Assembly: GCA_964411425.1 (NCBI GenBank)
Contig: CAYPKW010000003.1
Span: 1 to 64,000 of the forward strand
Source: CAYPKW01 sp964411425
Lineage (GTDB): Bacteria > Pseudomonadota > Alphaproteobacteria > Dongiales > Dongiaceae
Length of the DNA: 64,000 nucleotides
Direction of reading: 5' to 3'
The notes beneath the pieces are model-generated. The model did no database searches and was not told where the DNA came from. It saw only the letters and a program-made list of their open reading frames with translations. Position 1 is the stretch's first letter; each line of letters opens with the position of its first letter. Below, one piece after another: positions 42,812 through 51,833 of this stretch. A program made the position numbers and the translations under genes.

Positions 42812-43738
42812 CTACGCCGCCAGGCGGCGCAGGTACTGGCCGACGAAGTCGAAGCCGGCGAGCTCGATATAGGCCTCGGTGAGCCGCCTGGTGATCGGCC
42901 CCGGAACGCCGGCGCCGAGCGCGCGCCCGTTGATGGCGCGCACCGGGCAGATGCAGAGCGAGGTCGAGGTGATGAACGCCTCGTCGGCGGTGTAGGCGTC
43001 GTACAGGTCGATCGAGGTCTCGGCCAGCGGCAGAGGCAGGCCTCGCGCCAGCTCGATCACCGTGGCGCGGCTGATGCCCGGCAGCACGTAGCGCGCCTCG
43101 GGCGTCAGCACGCGGCCGGCGCGCACCACGAAGATGTTGGAGCCGGTGCCCTCCGCGAGGTTGCCGTTGACGTCGAGCAGCACCGCCCAGGACGCCGGGT
43201 CGGCCGCCTTGGCCTCGAGGTCGCCCATGATCAGGTTCAGGTAGTTGTGCGTCTTGGCGCGCGGGCTCAGCATGTCGGGAGCGACGCGGCGCACCGAGGG
43301 GATCGTGACGTCGATGCCGTCGCGGTAGAGCCGCGCGCGGGCCTTCAACGGCAGCGGCTGGCACTCGACGATGACGGTCGGTTCGAGGTTCTGCCCGGCC
43401 AAGGGATCCTCGCGGTTGTAGCCGCGCGACATGCGCTGGCTCACCCAGTAGTCCTCGTCGGCGTCGATCAGGTGCAGGTTGCGCCGCACCACTTCCAGGG
43501 TGATCTCGGTCATTTCGCGGGGCGGCAGCTTGCAGTCGAGGCCGAGATAGCGCTGCGAGGCATAGAAACGCTCGATGTGCTCGTTGAGCTTGAAGATGCG
43601 GTGCCGGAAGGTGCGGGCGGTGTCGAAGCAGCCGTCGCCGGCGATGTAGCCGCGGTCGCGGAACGGGACCAGCACCTGGCTCTCCGGCACGAACTTGCCG
43701 TTGTAGTAGGCCACGCGCTCGTTCGCCAATGCGTTCAT
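42812..43738 (-). CDS. Class IV aminotransferase (branched-chain or D-amino acid type)
   Basis: The 308-residue PLP enzyme of fold type IV starts at ATG 43738 with GGAGG ten bases upstream. It shows AYYNGKFVPESQVLVPFRDRGYIAGDGCFDTARTF, the PLP lysine in SPRAKTHNYLNLI and the phosphate-binding GNLAEGTGSNIFVV. An upstream ATG at 43771 overlaps the preceding stop (ATGA) and would add 11 residues. Substrate range (Ile/Leu/Val, D-Ala or others) cannot be told. The D-amino acid dehydrogenase gene next door suggests D-amino acids. Confidence 0.88.
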   Translation of the reverse strand: MNALANERVAYYNGKFVPESQVLVPFRDRGYIAGDGCFDTARTFRHRIFKLNEHIERFYASQRYLGLDCKLPPREMTEITLEVVRRNLHLIDADEDYWVSQRMSRGYNREDPLAGQNLEPTVIVECQPLPLKARARLYRDGIDVTIPSVRRVAPDMLSPRAKTHNYLNLIMGDLEAKAADPASWAVLLDVNGNLAEGTGSNIFVVRAGRVLTPEARYVLPGISRATVIELARGLPLPLAETSIDLYDAYTADEAFITSTSLCICPVRAINGRALGAGVPGPITRRLTEAYIELAGFDFVGQYLRRLAA

Positions 43739-43767
43739 GCGATTCCGCCCTCCGTCGGCGGGCCGGA

Positions 43768-44898
43768 TCATAGGGCGCCGCGCGGACCCGGCGCAAGGCG
43801 CAGCGCCGACAGGTCGCGGGCGGCGACGCCGGATGCCCGCAGCTCCGCCGGTAGGTCGCCTTCGACGACGAGGCCGCGAAGGACGCGCGCCAGCACCTGA
43901 GACAGCATGATGCCGTAGCCGCCCTGCCCGGCCAGCCAGTGGAACCCCGGGGCGCCGGGCGCCGGACCGACGACCGGCGTTTCATCGGCGGCGAACGTGC
44001 GCAGGCCCGCCCATTTGTGCCGGATACGGCGCTCGCGGGCCGCGGTCGTGCGTTCGAGCCAGTCGACCGCCACCGCCACGTCGAGCTCGTCGGGCGCCGC
44101 GTCGCCGGGCGGCACGGGCGTGGCGTCGCCCGGCGAGACCATGAGCCGGCCCGCCTCCGGCTTGAAATAGAACTCCTGCTCGAGGCCGACCTCCACCACC
44201 ATCGGCCAGCCCTCGGGGGCCGTGCCGTCCGGCGCGTCGACGATCGCCGCGGTGCGCCGCTTCGGCGTGAGGCCGATCGGAGCGACGCCGGCGAGCGCCG
44301 CCACTTCGTCGGCCCAGGCCCCGGCGGCGTTCACCAGCACCGGAGCCTCGAACCGGCGGCCGCCGGCGAGCACCGTCCAGCAGTCGCCGCGACGCGCTGC
44401 GGCGGTGACGCGCGAGTCGCAGAGGAGCCGTCCCCCGCGAGCCGTCAGGCCCCTGAGGAAGCCTTGGTGGATCGCGTGCACGTCCATGTCCATGACGTTC
44501 GGCTCGTAAGCGGCATGGGCGACCGCCTCAGGTCGCAGTATCGGAACCAGCTCAAGGGCGCGCTCGGGCTCGATCTCGACGATGCCGTCCTCGGCCATCA
44601 GCGCGCCGAGCGCCTGGCGCTGACCCGGGCCCGCAATGGTAAGCGCGCCGCGCGCGGCCAGCAGCGGCTGGGCGGCGAAGCCCGGCGGCGGGGCCTCGAA
44701 GAACGAACGCCCGGCCGCGACCAGCGCGCACACCACGGCGTTGCCGTAGTTGGGCGTGAACAGGGCGGCGGAACGGCCGGTGCTGTGGTAACCGGGCGCC
44801 GGCTCCGCTTCGAGCAGGATGACGCGGCGCGACGCGGCCAGCTCGTAGGCCGCGGCGGCGCCGGCGATCCCGGCCCCGACGACGAGACAGTCGGTCAT
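43768..44898 (-). CDS. FAD-dependent D-amino acid dehydrogenase (DauA-like)
   Basis: The 376-residue DAO-family flavoprotein starts with the dinucleotide fold CLVVGAGIAGAAAAYELA and continues with LLEAEPAPGYHSTGRSAALF. The GYHSTGRSAA segment carries the His that binds or acts on substrate in D-arginine dehydrogenase. C-terminal features are YFKPEAGRLMVSPGDATP and LAGQGGYGIMLSQVLAR. GAGGTG precedes ATG 44898. It is the second gene of the operon, 10 bp after the MATE gene. Confidence 0.83.
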   Translation of the reverse strand: MTDCLVVGAGIAGAAAAYELAASRRVILLEAEPAPGYHSTGRSAALFTPNYGNAVVCALVAAGRSFFEAPPPGFAAQPLLAARGALTIAGPGQRQALGALMAEDGIVEIEPERALELVPILRPEAVAHAAYEPNVMDMDVHAIHQGFLRGLTARGGRLLCDSRVTAAARRGDCWTVLAGGRRFEAPVLVNAAGAWADEVAALAGVAPIGLTPKRRTAAIVDAPDGTAPEGWPMVVEVGLEQEFYFKPEAGRLMVSPGDATPVPPGDAAPDELDVAVAVDWLERTTAARERRIRHKWAGLRTFAADETPVVGPAPGAPGFHWLAGQGGYGIMLSQVLARVLRGLVVEGDLPAELRASGVAARDLSALRLAPGPRGAL

Positions 44899-44908
44899 CG
44901 TTGCCACC

Positions 44909-46276
44909 TCACATCGGCCGGACGTGGCGCCGCGAGACGACTCGAAAGCGCCAGCCGAGCAGCAGCGCGGCGACGGCGACGCCCGCGAACAAGCCCCACA
45001 GCAGCCCCGTGACGCCGTGCCCGGCGCGGATCGCAAGGTAGTAGGCGAGCGGCACGGCTACGCCCCAGAACGACAGGCCCTGTACCGCCGTCGGTATCGT
45101 AGTGTCGGCGGCGCCCCGCACTGCGCCCATCAGCACTCCCTGCAGGCCGTCGAACGCCACCAGGCCGGCGACGATGGCGAGCCCGGCCGTAGCGACCGCT
45201 ATCACGGCAGGGTCGGCGCTGTAGAGGCGGGCTATGTGCGGCCCGGCGAGGGCGACCGCGCCGCCGGCCACGAGCATCAGCGCCACGATCAAGCCGGTGC
45301 CGACCCACCCGGCCCGCGCCATGCCCTCGCGGTCGTGCCGGCCCACCGCGTTGCCGACGCGCACCGCCGTCGCCGTGGACAGCCCCACCGCCAGCATGAA
45401 GACCAGGACCGTGACGTTGGTGGCGACCTGGTAGCCGGCGAGCGCGACCTTACCGAGCCAGCCGGCGAACACCGTGGTGGCGGCGAAGGCCGACGTCTCG
45501 AGCCCGGTCGCCAGCGCGAGCGGCCCGCCCAGCGCCAGCAATTTGCGCAGCTCGCGGGTGTGGCCGGCCAGCGGCGCCCGAACGCCGTAATGGGCGCCGT
45601 CGCGCATGTGGAGCACGAAGGCCACTAGCGCCGCCAGCATGGCCCAGCGTGCGATCGAGGTGGCGAGCGCCGCCCCGGCCGCTCCCATGGCGGGCAGGCC
45701 GAGATGGCCGTAGATCAGCACCCAGTTGAGGCCGGCGTTGAGCAGGTTGGCGGCGAGCGACACGACCATGCCGGCGCGCGGCCGGCCGATGCCTTCCAGG
45801 AAGGCGCTGGTTGCCACGTACATGAGGATGGCCGGCATGCCGAGGCCGAACATGGCGAGCGCGCCGCCGCCGCCGGCGGCGATCGCCGGATCCTGCCCGA
45901 GGCCCAAGAGGATGGCCTCGCCGAACGCGAGGGCCAGGGCGCACAGCGCGCCGAGGGCCGCCGCCAGCAGCAGGGCCAATCGCCAAATGCGCCCGCAGAC
46001 TTCGGCCCGTCCGGCGCCATCGGCCTGGGCCGCCAGCACGGTAGTGCCGAGCAAGAGGCCGAAACCGACCACCATCAGCGTCGCCTGGGGAGCGAGGCTG
46101 ATGCCGTAGAAGGCCAGCTCGTCCGGGCCGGCCCGGCCGCACATGAGCGTATCGACCACGATCATGAGCAGCAGCCCGACGCGCCCCACCATGACCGGCA
46201 CTGCCAGCGCCAGCGTCCGCCCGACATGCTGGCGCAAGGTCAGGCCTTGAGGGGCGCTCGCGGAAACCGGGGTCAT
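44909..46276 (-). CDS. MATE family efflux transporter
   Basis: The 455-residue protein has twelve helices in two MatE repeats. The first repeat has VPVMVGRVGLLLMIVVDTLMCGRAG and the second is similar from about residue 230 (AFAATTVFAGWLGKVALAGYQVATNVTVLVFML, then VGNAVGRHDREG). It is closest to NorM/DinF-type Na+- or H+-driven exporters. As the first gene of the MATE-DauA-aminotransferase-GT operon it could export a product or a toxic amino acid analogue. Confidence 0.92.
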   Translation of the reverse strand: MTPVSASAPQGLTLRQHVGRTLALAVPVMVGRVGLLLMIVVDTLMCGRAGPDELAFYGISLAPQATLMVVGFGLLLGTTVLAAQADGAGRAEVCGRIWRLALLLAAALGALCALALAFGEAILLGLGQDPAIAAGGGGALAMFGLGMPAILMYVATSAFLEGIGRPRAGMVVSLAANLLNAGLNWVLIYGHLGLPAMGAAGAALATSIARWAMLAALVAFVLHMRDGAHYGVRAPLAGHTRELRKLLALGGPLALATGLETSAFAATTVFAGWLGKVALAGYQVATNVTVLVFMLAVGLSTATAVRVGNAVGRHDREGMARAGWVGTGLIVALMLVAGGAVALAGPHIARLYSADPAVIAVATAGLAIVAGLVAFDGLQGVLMGAVRGAADTTIPTAVQGLSFWGVAVPLAYYLAIRAGHGVTGLLWGLFAGVAVAALLLGWRFRVVSRRHVRPM

Positions 46277-46383
46277 GCTGGCGCGGCACAGTAGCGCAGG
46301 GCCGGGGCCATGGGAAACGATGGCGGCAAGGGTTAACCATCCATTATCCGGCGGCTGCTAATAAGACAGCCGGGACAATCCGT

Positions 46384-47394
46384 TTGTGGTGTGGCCCCTT
46401 GCTCGGCCTGTCGGTTCCGGCGTTGAAGATTCCGCGGCTGAAATTCGCCTTCTGGCCCCTGGCCAGTTGGGCGAATGTGCCGTTTCGCACCCGCTTCAAG
46501 GCGTGGTGGGAAGGCAGCGAGATCGTCGTGCGCCGCCGCGACGGCGAGGCGAAGCCGGAGGAGCGGGCGCCGCGGCGCGCGATCGGCTACCGCGACCCCG
46601 CGCGCCCGTGGGAGACGCCGCGCGTCGTCTTGTTGCAGAGCCTGTGGGGCGAGGGGTTCGCGTTCCCCGGCGGGCGCGAGCATGCGGCGACGCTGGTGAA
46701 ACCGTTCGCCCTCAATCCGGCGATGACGGTGATCGACATGCACGCCGGGCTCGGCGGCGGCGCCCGCGCCATGGTGGAGGATCACGGCATCTGGGTCACC
46801 GGCTTCGCGCCGGATCACGAGCTGGCGCTAGCCGGCGCGGAGATGTCGCACATTGCCGGCATGGCCAAGAAGGCGGCGATCAACGCCTATGTGCCCGACA
46901 AGTTCGAGTTCCGGCCCGGCAGTTGCGACTGCATGTTGGCGCGCGAGCTGTTCTTCACGATCGCCGACAAGAAGCGCCTGCTGCGCCAGGTCGCCATCGC
47001 CCTCAAGCACGGCGGCCAGCTTCTGCTCACCGACTTCGTGTTGAGCAAGCCGGAGGCCGCCGGCAGCACGGCCATCCAGGCGTGGCGCAAGGCGGAGCCG
47101 GTGCTGCCGACGCCCTGGACGATGCAGGAATACACATTGGCGCTCGGCGCCATCAAGCTCGACACCCGGATCGCCGAGGACATGAGCGCCGCCTACCGCA
47201 GCATGGTGATATCGGGTTGGGCCGCCTACACGGCGGCGGCCGAGGGCGCCAGCATCGACGCCGAGACCGCCAAGTGCCTGGCCAACGAGATCGACCTGTG
47301 GACCAAGCGCGTCGCGGCGCTCGACAGCGGCGACGTGCGGCTCTATCGCATCCATGCGCTGAAGCAGGCCGGCAAGACGCTTTCGGACTGGTAG
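46384..47394 (+). CDS. SAM-dependent methyltransferase-like protein
   Basis: The protein has up to 336 residues. The Rossmann-type core shows motif I-like MTVIDMHAGLGGGARAMVEDHGIWVTGFAPDHELA, a post-I acidic residue and motif IV/V equivalents in FEFRPGSCDCMLARELFFTI and KHGGQLLLTDFVL. That is a typical class I methyltransferase layout with N- and C-terminal extensions. The start is uncertain: TTG codons at 46384, 46399 and 46420 are in frame and none has a clear ribosome binding site. It is followed by a hairpin terminator overlapping the rpmJ promoter. Confidence 0.78.
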   Translation: MWCGPLLGLSVPALKIPRLKFAFWPLASWANVPFRTRFKAWWEGSEIVVRRRDGEAKPEERAPRRAIGYRDPARPWETPRVVLLQSLWGEGFAFPGGREHAATLVKPFALNPAMTVIDMHAGLGGGARAMVEDHGIWVTGFAPDHELALAGAEMSHIAGMAKKAAINAYVPDKFEFRPGSCDCMLARELFFTIADKKRLLRQVAIALKHGGQLLLTDFVLSKPEAAGSTAIQAWRKAEPVLPTPWTMQEYTLALGAIKLDTRIAEDMSAAYRSMVISGWAAYTAAAEGASIDAETAKCLANEIDLWTKRVAALDSGDVRLYRIHALKQAGKTLSDW

Positions 47395-47403
47395 CGCGCG
47401 CCA

Positions 47404-47447
47404 TTGACAGGCGGGAGGCCGGTACCTATGTTCCGGCCTCCCTTTTT
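47404..47447 (+). promoter_or_regulatory. Overlapping promoter and terminator between the methyltransferase and rpmJ
   Basis: TTGACA (47404-47409), a 17-base spacer and TATGTT (47427-47432) form a promoter. The same bases hold a perfect 10-bp stem (GGGAGGCCGG 47413-47422, CCGGCCTCCC 47433-47442) followed by TTTTT, a rho-independent terminator for upstream transcription. Transcripts from the promoter itself would start near 47440 and not fold the hairpin. Confidence 0.7.
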
Positions 47448-47470
47448 CGCGCGGCGCCGGGAGCGCATGC

Positions 47471-47596
47471 ATGAAGGTCGTGAACTCGCTGAAGACCTTG
47501 AAGAAGCGCCACAAGGACAGCCGCATCGTCCGGCGCAAGGGCCGCGCCTACGTCATCAACAAGACCAATCCGCGCTTCAAGGCCCGCCAGGGTTGA
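47471..47596 (+). CDS. rpmJ: Ribosomal protein bL36
   Basis: The 41-residue protein begins MKVVNSLKTLKKRHKDSR and ends NKTNPRFKARQG, the form of L36 lacking the zinc-binding cysteines that is normal in alphaproteobacteria. It is a small basic protein of the 50S subunit. GGGAG lies eight bases before ATG 47471. It is transcribed from its own promoter at 47404 and followed by about 90 bp without features before glcD. Confidence 0.95.
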   Translation: MKVVNSLKTLKKRHKDSRIVRRKGRAYVINKTNPRFKARQG

Positions 47597-47687
47597 TCCT
47601 CCCACCATTGACCGCCCGCCCGCGGGCGGCGCAGATTGAGCCGGCGGGCGCGCTGCCCGCGCGCGCTGCAGGTGGGAGCTACTGGCG

Positions 47688-49175
47688 ATGCGCATGCCGG
47701 AACCCGACGCGGACGTCCTGGCGGCGGCGGCGCGGATCGTAGCGGACTTGGCGCGACTCGTGCCGGGCGAGGGCGTTATCGCCGATCGGGACGAGGTGCG
47801 CGTTTACGAGACCGACGGTCTCACCGCCTATCGGCAGATGCCGCTCGCGGTGGTGCTGCCGAGCACGGTCGAGCAGGTCGCCGCCGTGTTGCGCTACTGC
47901 CTCGACCGCGGGCTCAAGGTAGTGCCGCGCGGGGCCGGAACGTCGCTGTCCGGCGGGGCGCTGCCCATCGCCGACGGCATCGTGCTCGGCATGGCCAAGT
48001 TCAACCGTATCCTCGATATCGATCTCTCGAACCGCTGCGTGGTGGCGCAGCCGGGGGTAACCAACCTCGCCATCAGCGAGGCGGTCGAGGACGCCGGCTT
48101 CTACTACGCGCCGGACCCGTCCAGCCAGATCGCCTGCACCATCGGCGGCAACGTGGCGGAGAACTCGGGCGGCGTGCATTGCCTCAAGTACGGCGTCACC
48201 GGCAACAACCTGCTCGGCCTCGAGGCCGTGCTGATCGGCGGCGAGACGATCCGGGTGGGAGGCAAGCATTTCGACTCCGAGGGCTACGACCTGCTCGGGC
48301 TGCTCACCGGCTCGGAAGGGCTGCTCTGCGTTCTGACCGAGGTCACGGTGCGCGTCCTGCCGCTGCCTGAAACGGCGCGCGCGCTGCTCATCGGGTTTCC
48401 CAGCAACGAGCAGGCGGGCGATTGCGTCGCCGCGATCATCGCCGCCGGCATCATCCCCGGCGGCATGGAGATGATGGACAAGCCGGCCATCCACGCGGCC
48501 GAGGCCTACGTCAAGACCGGCTACCCGCTCGACGTGGACGCGCTGCTCATCGTCGAGCTCGACGGCCCGGCGGCCGAGGTCGACGACCTGATCGAGCGGG
48601 TCGGCGACATCGCCCGCCAACGCGGCGCCACGTCGCTACGCGCCAGCCGCAGCGAAGCCGAGCGCGTGAGCTTCTGGGCCGGGCGCAAGGCGGCGTTCCC
48701 GGCCGTCGGCCGCATCTCGCCCGACTACTACTGCATGGACGGCACCATCCCGCGCCGCAAGCTGCCGCTGGTGCTGGCGCGCATTCGCGAGTTGTCCGAA
48801 CGGCACGGGCTGGCCGTGGCCAACGTGTTCCACGCCGGCGACGGCAACCTGCATCCGCTCATCCTTTACGACGCCAACCGGCCCGGTGAGCTCGAGACCG
48901 CCGAGCGGTTCGGCGCCGACATCCTCAGGCTGTGCGTGGAGGTGGGCGGCGTGCTGACCGGCGAGCACGGAGTGGGAGTGGAGAAGCGCGACCTCATGCC
49001 GACGATGTTCAGCGATATCGATCTCAAGCAGCAGCAACGGGTGAAGTGCGCTTTCGATCCCGGGTCGCTGCTCAATCCGGGCAAGATGTTTCCCGAGCTG
49101 CACCGCTGCGCGGAATTGGGCCGGCTGCACGTCCATAGAGGCAAGCTGCCGTTCGCCGACTTGCCGCGGTTCTAG
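47688..49175 (+). CDS. glcD: Glycolate oxidase subunit GlcD
   Basis: The 495-residue FAD-linked oxidase has a PCMH-type FAD domain (VVPRGAGTSLSGGALPIADGIVLGM, PDPSSQIACTIGGNVAENSGGVHCLKYGVT). The C-terminal cap carries the conserved NVFHAGDGNLHPLILYD and GGVLTGEHGVGVEKRDLMPTMF. GlcD is the catalytic subunit that oxidises glycolate to glyoxylate and passes electrons to the quinone pool with GlcE and GlcF. GGTGGGAG precedes the start. It is the first gene of glcDEF. Confidence 0.94.
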   Translation: MRMPEPDADVLAAAARIVADLARLVPGEGVIADRDEVRVYETDGLTAYRQMPLAVVLPSTVEQVAAVLRYCLDRGLKVVPRGAGTSLSGGALPIADGIVLGMAKFNRILDIDLSNRCVVAQPGVTNLAISEAVEDAGFYYAPDPSSQIACTIGGNVAENSGGVHCLKYGVTGNNLLGLEAVLIGGETIRVGGKHFDSEGYDLLGLLTGSEGLLCVLTEVTVRVLPLPETARALLIGFPSNEQAGDCVAAIIAAGIIPGGMEMMDKPAIHAAEAYVKTGYPLDVDALLIVELDGPAAEVDDLIERVGDIARQRGATSLRASRSEAERVSFWAGRKAAFPAVGRISPDYYCMDGTIPRRKLPLVLARIRELSERHGLAVANVFHAGDGNLHPLILYDANRPGELETAERFGADILRLCVEVGGVLTGEHGVGVEKRDLMPTMFSDIDLKQQQRVKCAFDPGSLLNPGKMFPELHRCAELGRLHVHRGKLPFADLPRF

Positions 49176-49199
49176 GTTTCCTCCGCCGCGCCCGCGCCC

Positions 49200-50429
49200 A
49201 TGTCCCAGCCCTTGAAGCCCGCCAGCGCCGCCGAGCTCGGCGATATGGTGGCGGCGGCGGCGGCCGAGGGTTCGTCCCTCGAGCTCGCCGCCGGCGGCTC
49301 GAAGCGGGAGTTGGGTCGGCCGGTTGAGGCACACCATCGCCTCGATCTCACGGAGTTGTCCGGGATTCAGCTGTACGAGCCGGAAGAGCTGGTGCTGACC
49401 GCGGCCGCGGCAACGCCGATCGCCGAGATCGAGCGCCTGCTTGCCCAGCGCCAACAGCAGCTTGCCTTCGAGCCGGCCGACCTCGGTCCCTTCTATGGCC
49501 ACAGCCCCGGCCGTGGCACCATCGGCGGGGTGATCGCATGCAACCTGTCCGGCCCGCGCCGGATCAAGGCCGGAGCGGCGCGCGACCACTTTCTCGGCGT
49601 CGCGGCGGTGAGCGGCCGCGGCGAGCAGTTCAAGGCCGGCGGCCGCGTCGTGAAGAACGTCACCGGCTACGATCTGTGCAAGCTGCTGGCCGGTTCGCAC
49701 GGCACGCTGGCGGCGCTGGTCGAAGTCACCGTCAAGGTGATGCCGGCGCCCGAGGACATCCGCACATTGCTGCTGCGCGGCCTCGACGACGCGGCGGCGA
49801 TGCGGGCCATGGCGGCGGCGCTCGGCGGTGCCTCCGAGGTGTCCGGTGCCGCGCACCTGCCGTTGGCGGCGGCGCTGCGCTCCTGGGTCGGCCCGGTGGG
49901 CGGTTCGAGGACCAGCGTGACCGCGCTCAGGCTGGAAGGGCCGGCGGCGTCGGTCGCCTATCGCGCCGCGGGCCTCAGCCGCGCCATGGCCGAGTTCGCC
50001 GGCGCGATTGACGAGCTGGGACGTGCCGAATCGGAAGCGCTGTGGCGCCAGGTGCGCGACGTGGCGCTGCTCGCCGACGACCCGCGCAAGGCGATATGGC
50101 GGCTTTCCGTGCCGCCCAGCGAAGCGGCGGCGACGGTGGCGGCGGTCGCCACGGCGGAGGAGGATGCCTGGTACTACGACTGGGGCGGCGGGCTCATCTG
50201 GCTCGCCTTGCCGACCACGAGCGAGCAGGGCGGCGCGCCCAAGGTCCGCGCCGCGGTTGCCCGCAGCGGCGGCCACGCCACGCTGATGCGGGCGCCGGAG
50301 GCGCTGCGCCGCGCCGTGCCGGTGTTCCAGCCGCAGCCGCCGCCGCTCGCGGCGCTCACCCGTCGCATCAAGGACAGCTTCGATCCGGCCCGCATCCTCA
50401 ACCGCGGGCGCATGGCCCCGGACCTGTGA
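49200..50429 (+). CDS. glcE: Glycolate oxidase FAD-binding subunit GlcE
   Basis: The 409-residue protein has a second FAD-linked domain related to GlcD but shorter: LELAAGGSKRELGRP, RGTIGGVIACNLSGPRRIKAGAARDHFLG and RVVKNVTGYDLCKLLAGSHGTLAALVEVTVKVMP. It ends with the family tail LTRRIKDSFDPARILNRGRM. It lies 24 bp after glcD and directly abuts glcF. Confidence 0.93.
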   Translation: MSQPLKPASAAELGDMVAAAAAEGSSLELAAGGSKRELGRPVEAHHRLDLTELSGIQLYEPEELVLTAAAATPIAEIERLLAQRQQQLAFEPADLGPFYGHSPGRGTIGGVIACNLSGPRRIKAGAARDHFLGVAAVSGRGEQFKAGGRVVKNVTGYDLCKLLAGSHGTLAALVEVTVKVMPAPEDIRTLLLRGLDDAAAMRAMAAALGGASEVSGAAHLPLAAALRSWVGPVGGSRTSVTALRLEGPAASVAYRAAGLSRAMAEFAGAIDELGRAESEALWRQVRDVALLADDPRKAIWRLSVPPSEAAATVAAVATAEEDAWYYDWGGGLIWLALPTTSEQGGAPKVRAAVARSGGHATLMRAPEALRRAVPVFQPQPPPLAALTRRIKDSFDPARILNRGRMAPDL

Positions 50430-51746
50430 ATGCAGACCAATTTCACCCTCGCCCAGCTCGCCGACCCGGACACCGCGGCAGCGGAGCGCATCCTGCGCGC
50501 CTGCGTGCATTGCGGCTTCTGCACCGCCACCTGCCCGACCTACGTGCTGCTCGGCGACGAGCTCGACAGCCCGCGCGGGCGCATCTACCTCATCAAGCAC
50601 ATGCTGGAGAACGGCCGGCCGGCGACGCGGAAGGTGGTCAAGCACATCGACCGCTGTCTGTCCTGCCTCGCCTGCATGACCACCTGCCCGTCGAGCGTGC
50701 ATTACATGCATCTCGTCGACCATGCGCGCCGGCACATCGAAAAGACGTACCGCCGGCCGCTGCCGGACTGGGCGCTGCGCCGGCTGCTCGCTCTGCTGCT
50801 GCCACGGCCCGAGCTGTTCCGCCGGGCGCTCGCGCTGGCGAGATTCGCTCGCCCGTTCGCCCGCCTGATGCCCGGCCGGCTCCGCGTCCTACTCGCGCTG
50901 GCGCCCACCGCACCCGCGCGCCCAGCGCCGGCCGACCGCCCGCAGGCGTTCCCCGCCCAAGGCGCGCGGCGCAGAAGGGTCGCGCTGCTCGCCGGCTGCG
51001 TGCAGCCGGCATTGCGGCCCGAGATCAACGAAGCGAGTGTGCGCCTGCTGACCCGCCACGGATGCGAAGTGGTGGTTGCCAAGGGCGCCGGCTGTTGCGG
51101 CGCGCTCACCCATCACCTGGGCCGCGAGCGCGCGGCCCTTGCCTCGGCGCGCGCCAACATCGCCGCCTGGACGAGCGAGATCGAGGCCGGCGGCATCGAT
51201 GCGATCATCGTCAATGCGTCGGGTTGCGGCACCATGGTGAAGGACTACGGGTTCCTGCTGCGCAACGACGCCCGGTGGGCGGCGCCGGCGGTGCGCGTGG
51301 CGGCGCTGGCGCGCGACATCAGCGAATTCATGGCCGAGCTCGGGCTCCAGGCGCCGGCGGTGAAACCGGGCCTCGCCGTCGCCTACCATTCGCCCTGCTC
51401 CATGCAGCACGGCCAGAAGATAGATAGCGAGCCGCGGGCCCTGCTCGAAGCCGCGGGCTTCGAGGTGCGCGAGGTGCCCGAGGGCCATCTGTGTTGCGGC
51501 TCGGCCGGCACTTACAACCTGCTGCAACCCGACATCGCCCGGCGGCTGCGCGATCGCAAGGTCGCCAACATCGAGAGCCTCCGCCCCGACCTCATCGCCA
51601 CCGGCAATATCGGCTGTATGAGCCAAATCGGCGCCGCGACGAAGGTGCCTATCGTCCATACGGCGGAACTACTCGATTGGGCGACCGGCGGCCCCAAACC
51701 GCAAGGGGTTCCGGACCGGCCAAGCTCGGCATTAGCCAGTTCTTAA
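50430..51746 (+). CDS. glcF: Glycolate oxidase iron-sulfur subunit GlcF
   Basis: The 438-residue protein has two 4Fe-4S motifs, CVHCGFCTATCPTY and CLSCLACMTTCPSSVHY, then two CCG-type cysteine domains (KGAGCCGALTHHLG and GHLCCGSAGTYN). It carries electrons from the flavin subunits to the membrane. Its ATG begins at the base after the glcE stop. About 90 bp downstream is the EAL-like gene on the same strand. Confidence 0.94.
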   Translation: MQTNFTLAQLADPDTAAAERILRACVHCGFCTATCPTYVLLGDELDSPRGRIYLIKHMLENGRPATRKVVKHIDRCLSCLACMTTCPSSVHYMHLVDHARRHIEKTYRRPLPDWALRRLLALLLPRPELFRRALALARFARPFARLMPGRLRVLLALAPTAPARPAPADRPQAFPAQGARRRRVALLAGCVQPALRPEINEASVRLLTRHGCEVVVAKGAGCCGALTHHLGRERAALASARANIAAWTSEIEAGGIDAIIVNASGCGTMVKDYGFLLRNDARWAAPAVRVAALARDISEFMAELGLQAPAVKPGLAVAYHSPCSMQHGQKIDSEPRALLEAAGFEVREVPEGHLCCGSAGTYNLLQPDIARRLRDRKVANIESLRPDLIATGNIGCMSQIGAATKVPIVHTAELLDWATGGPKPQGVPDRPSSALASS

Positions 51747-51833
51747 TCGCCAGCGCGCTTACTACGGCCGATATCCCGACGAGCCTCGAGCGACGCGCCC
51801 GCGAAGGCCGGACGCCCGAGAGCGGGACGGCGC

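Noticed and set aside
46334..46350. TTAACCATCCATTAT upstream of the methyltransferase as a CtrA site
   Set aside because: The second half site is imperfect and no matching -10 follows; too weak to list.
48636..50735. Very long minus-strand open frame opposite glcD and glcE
   Set aside because: Its translation is Arg/Gly/His-rich with no domain, and it is antisense to two well-supported enzymes; a by-product of high GC. The same applies to long frames opposite the ThDP, ABC and methyltransferase genes.
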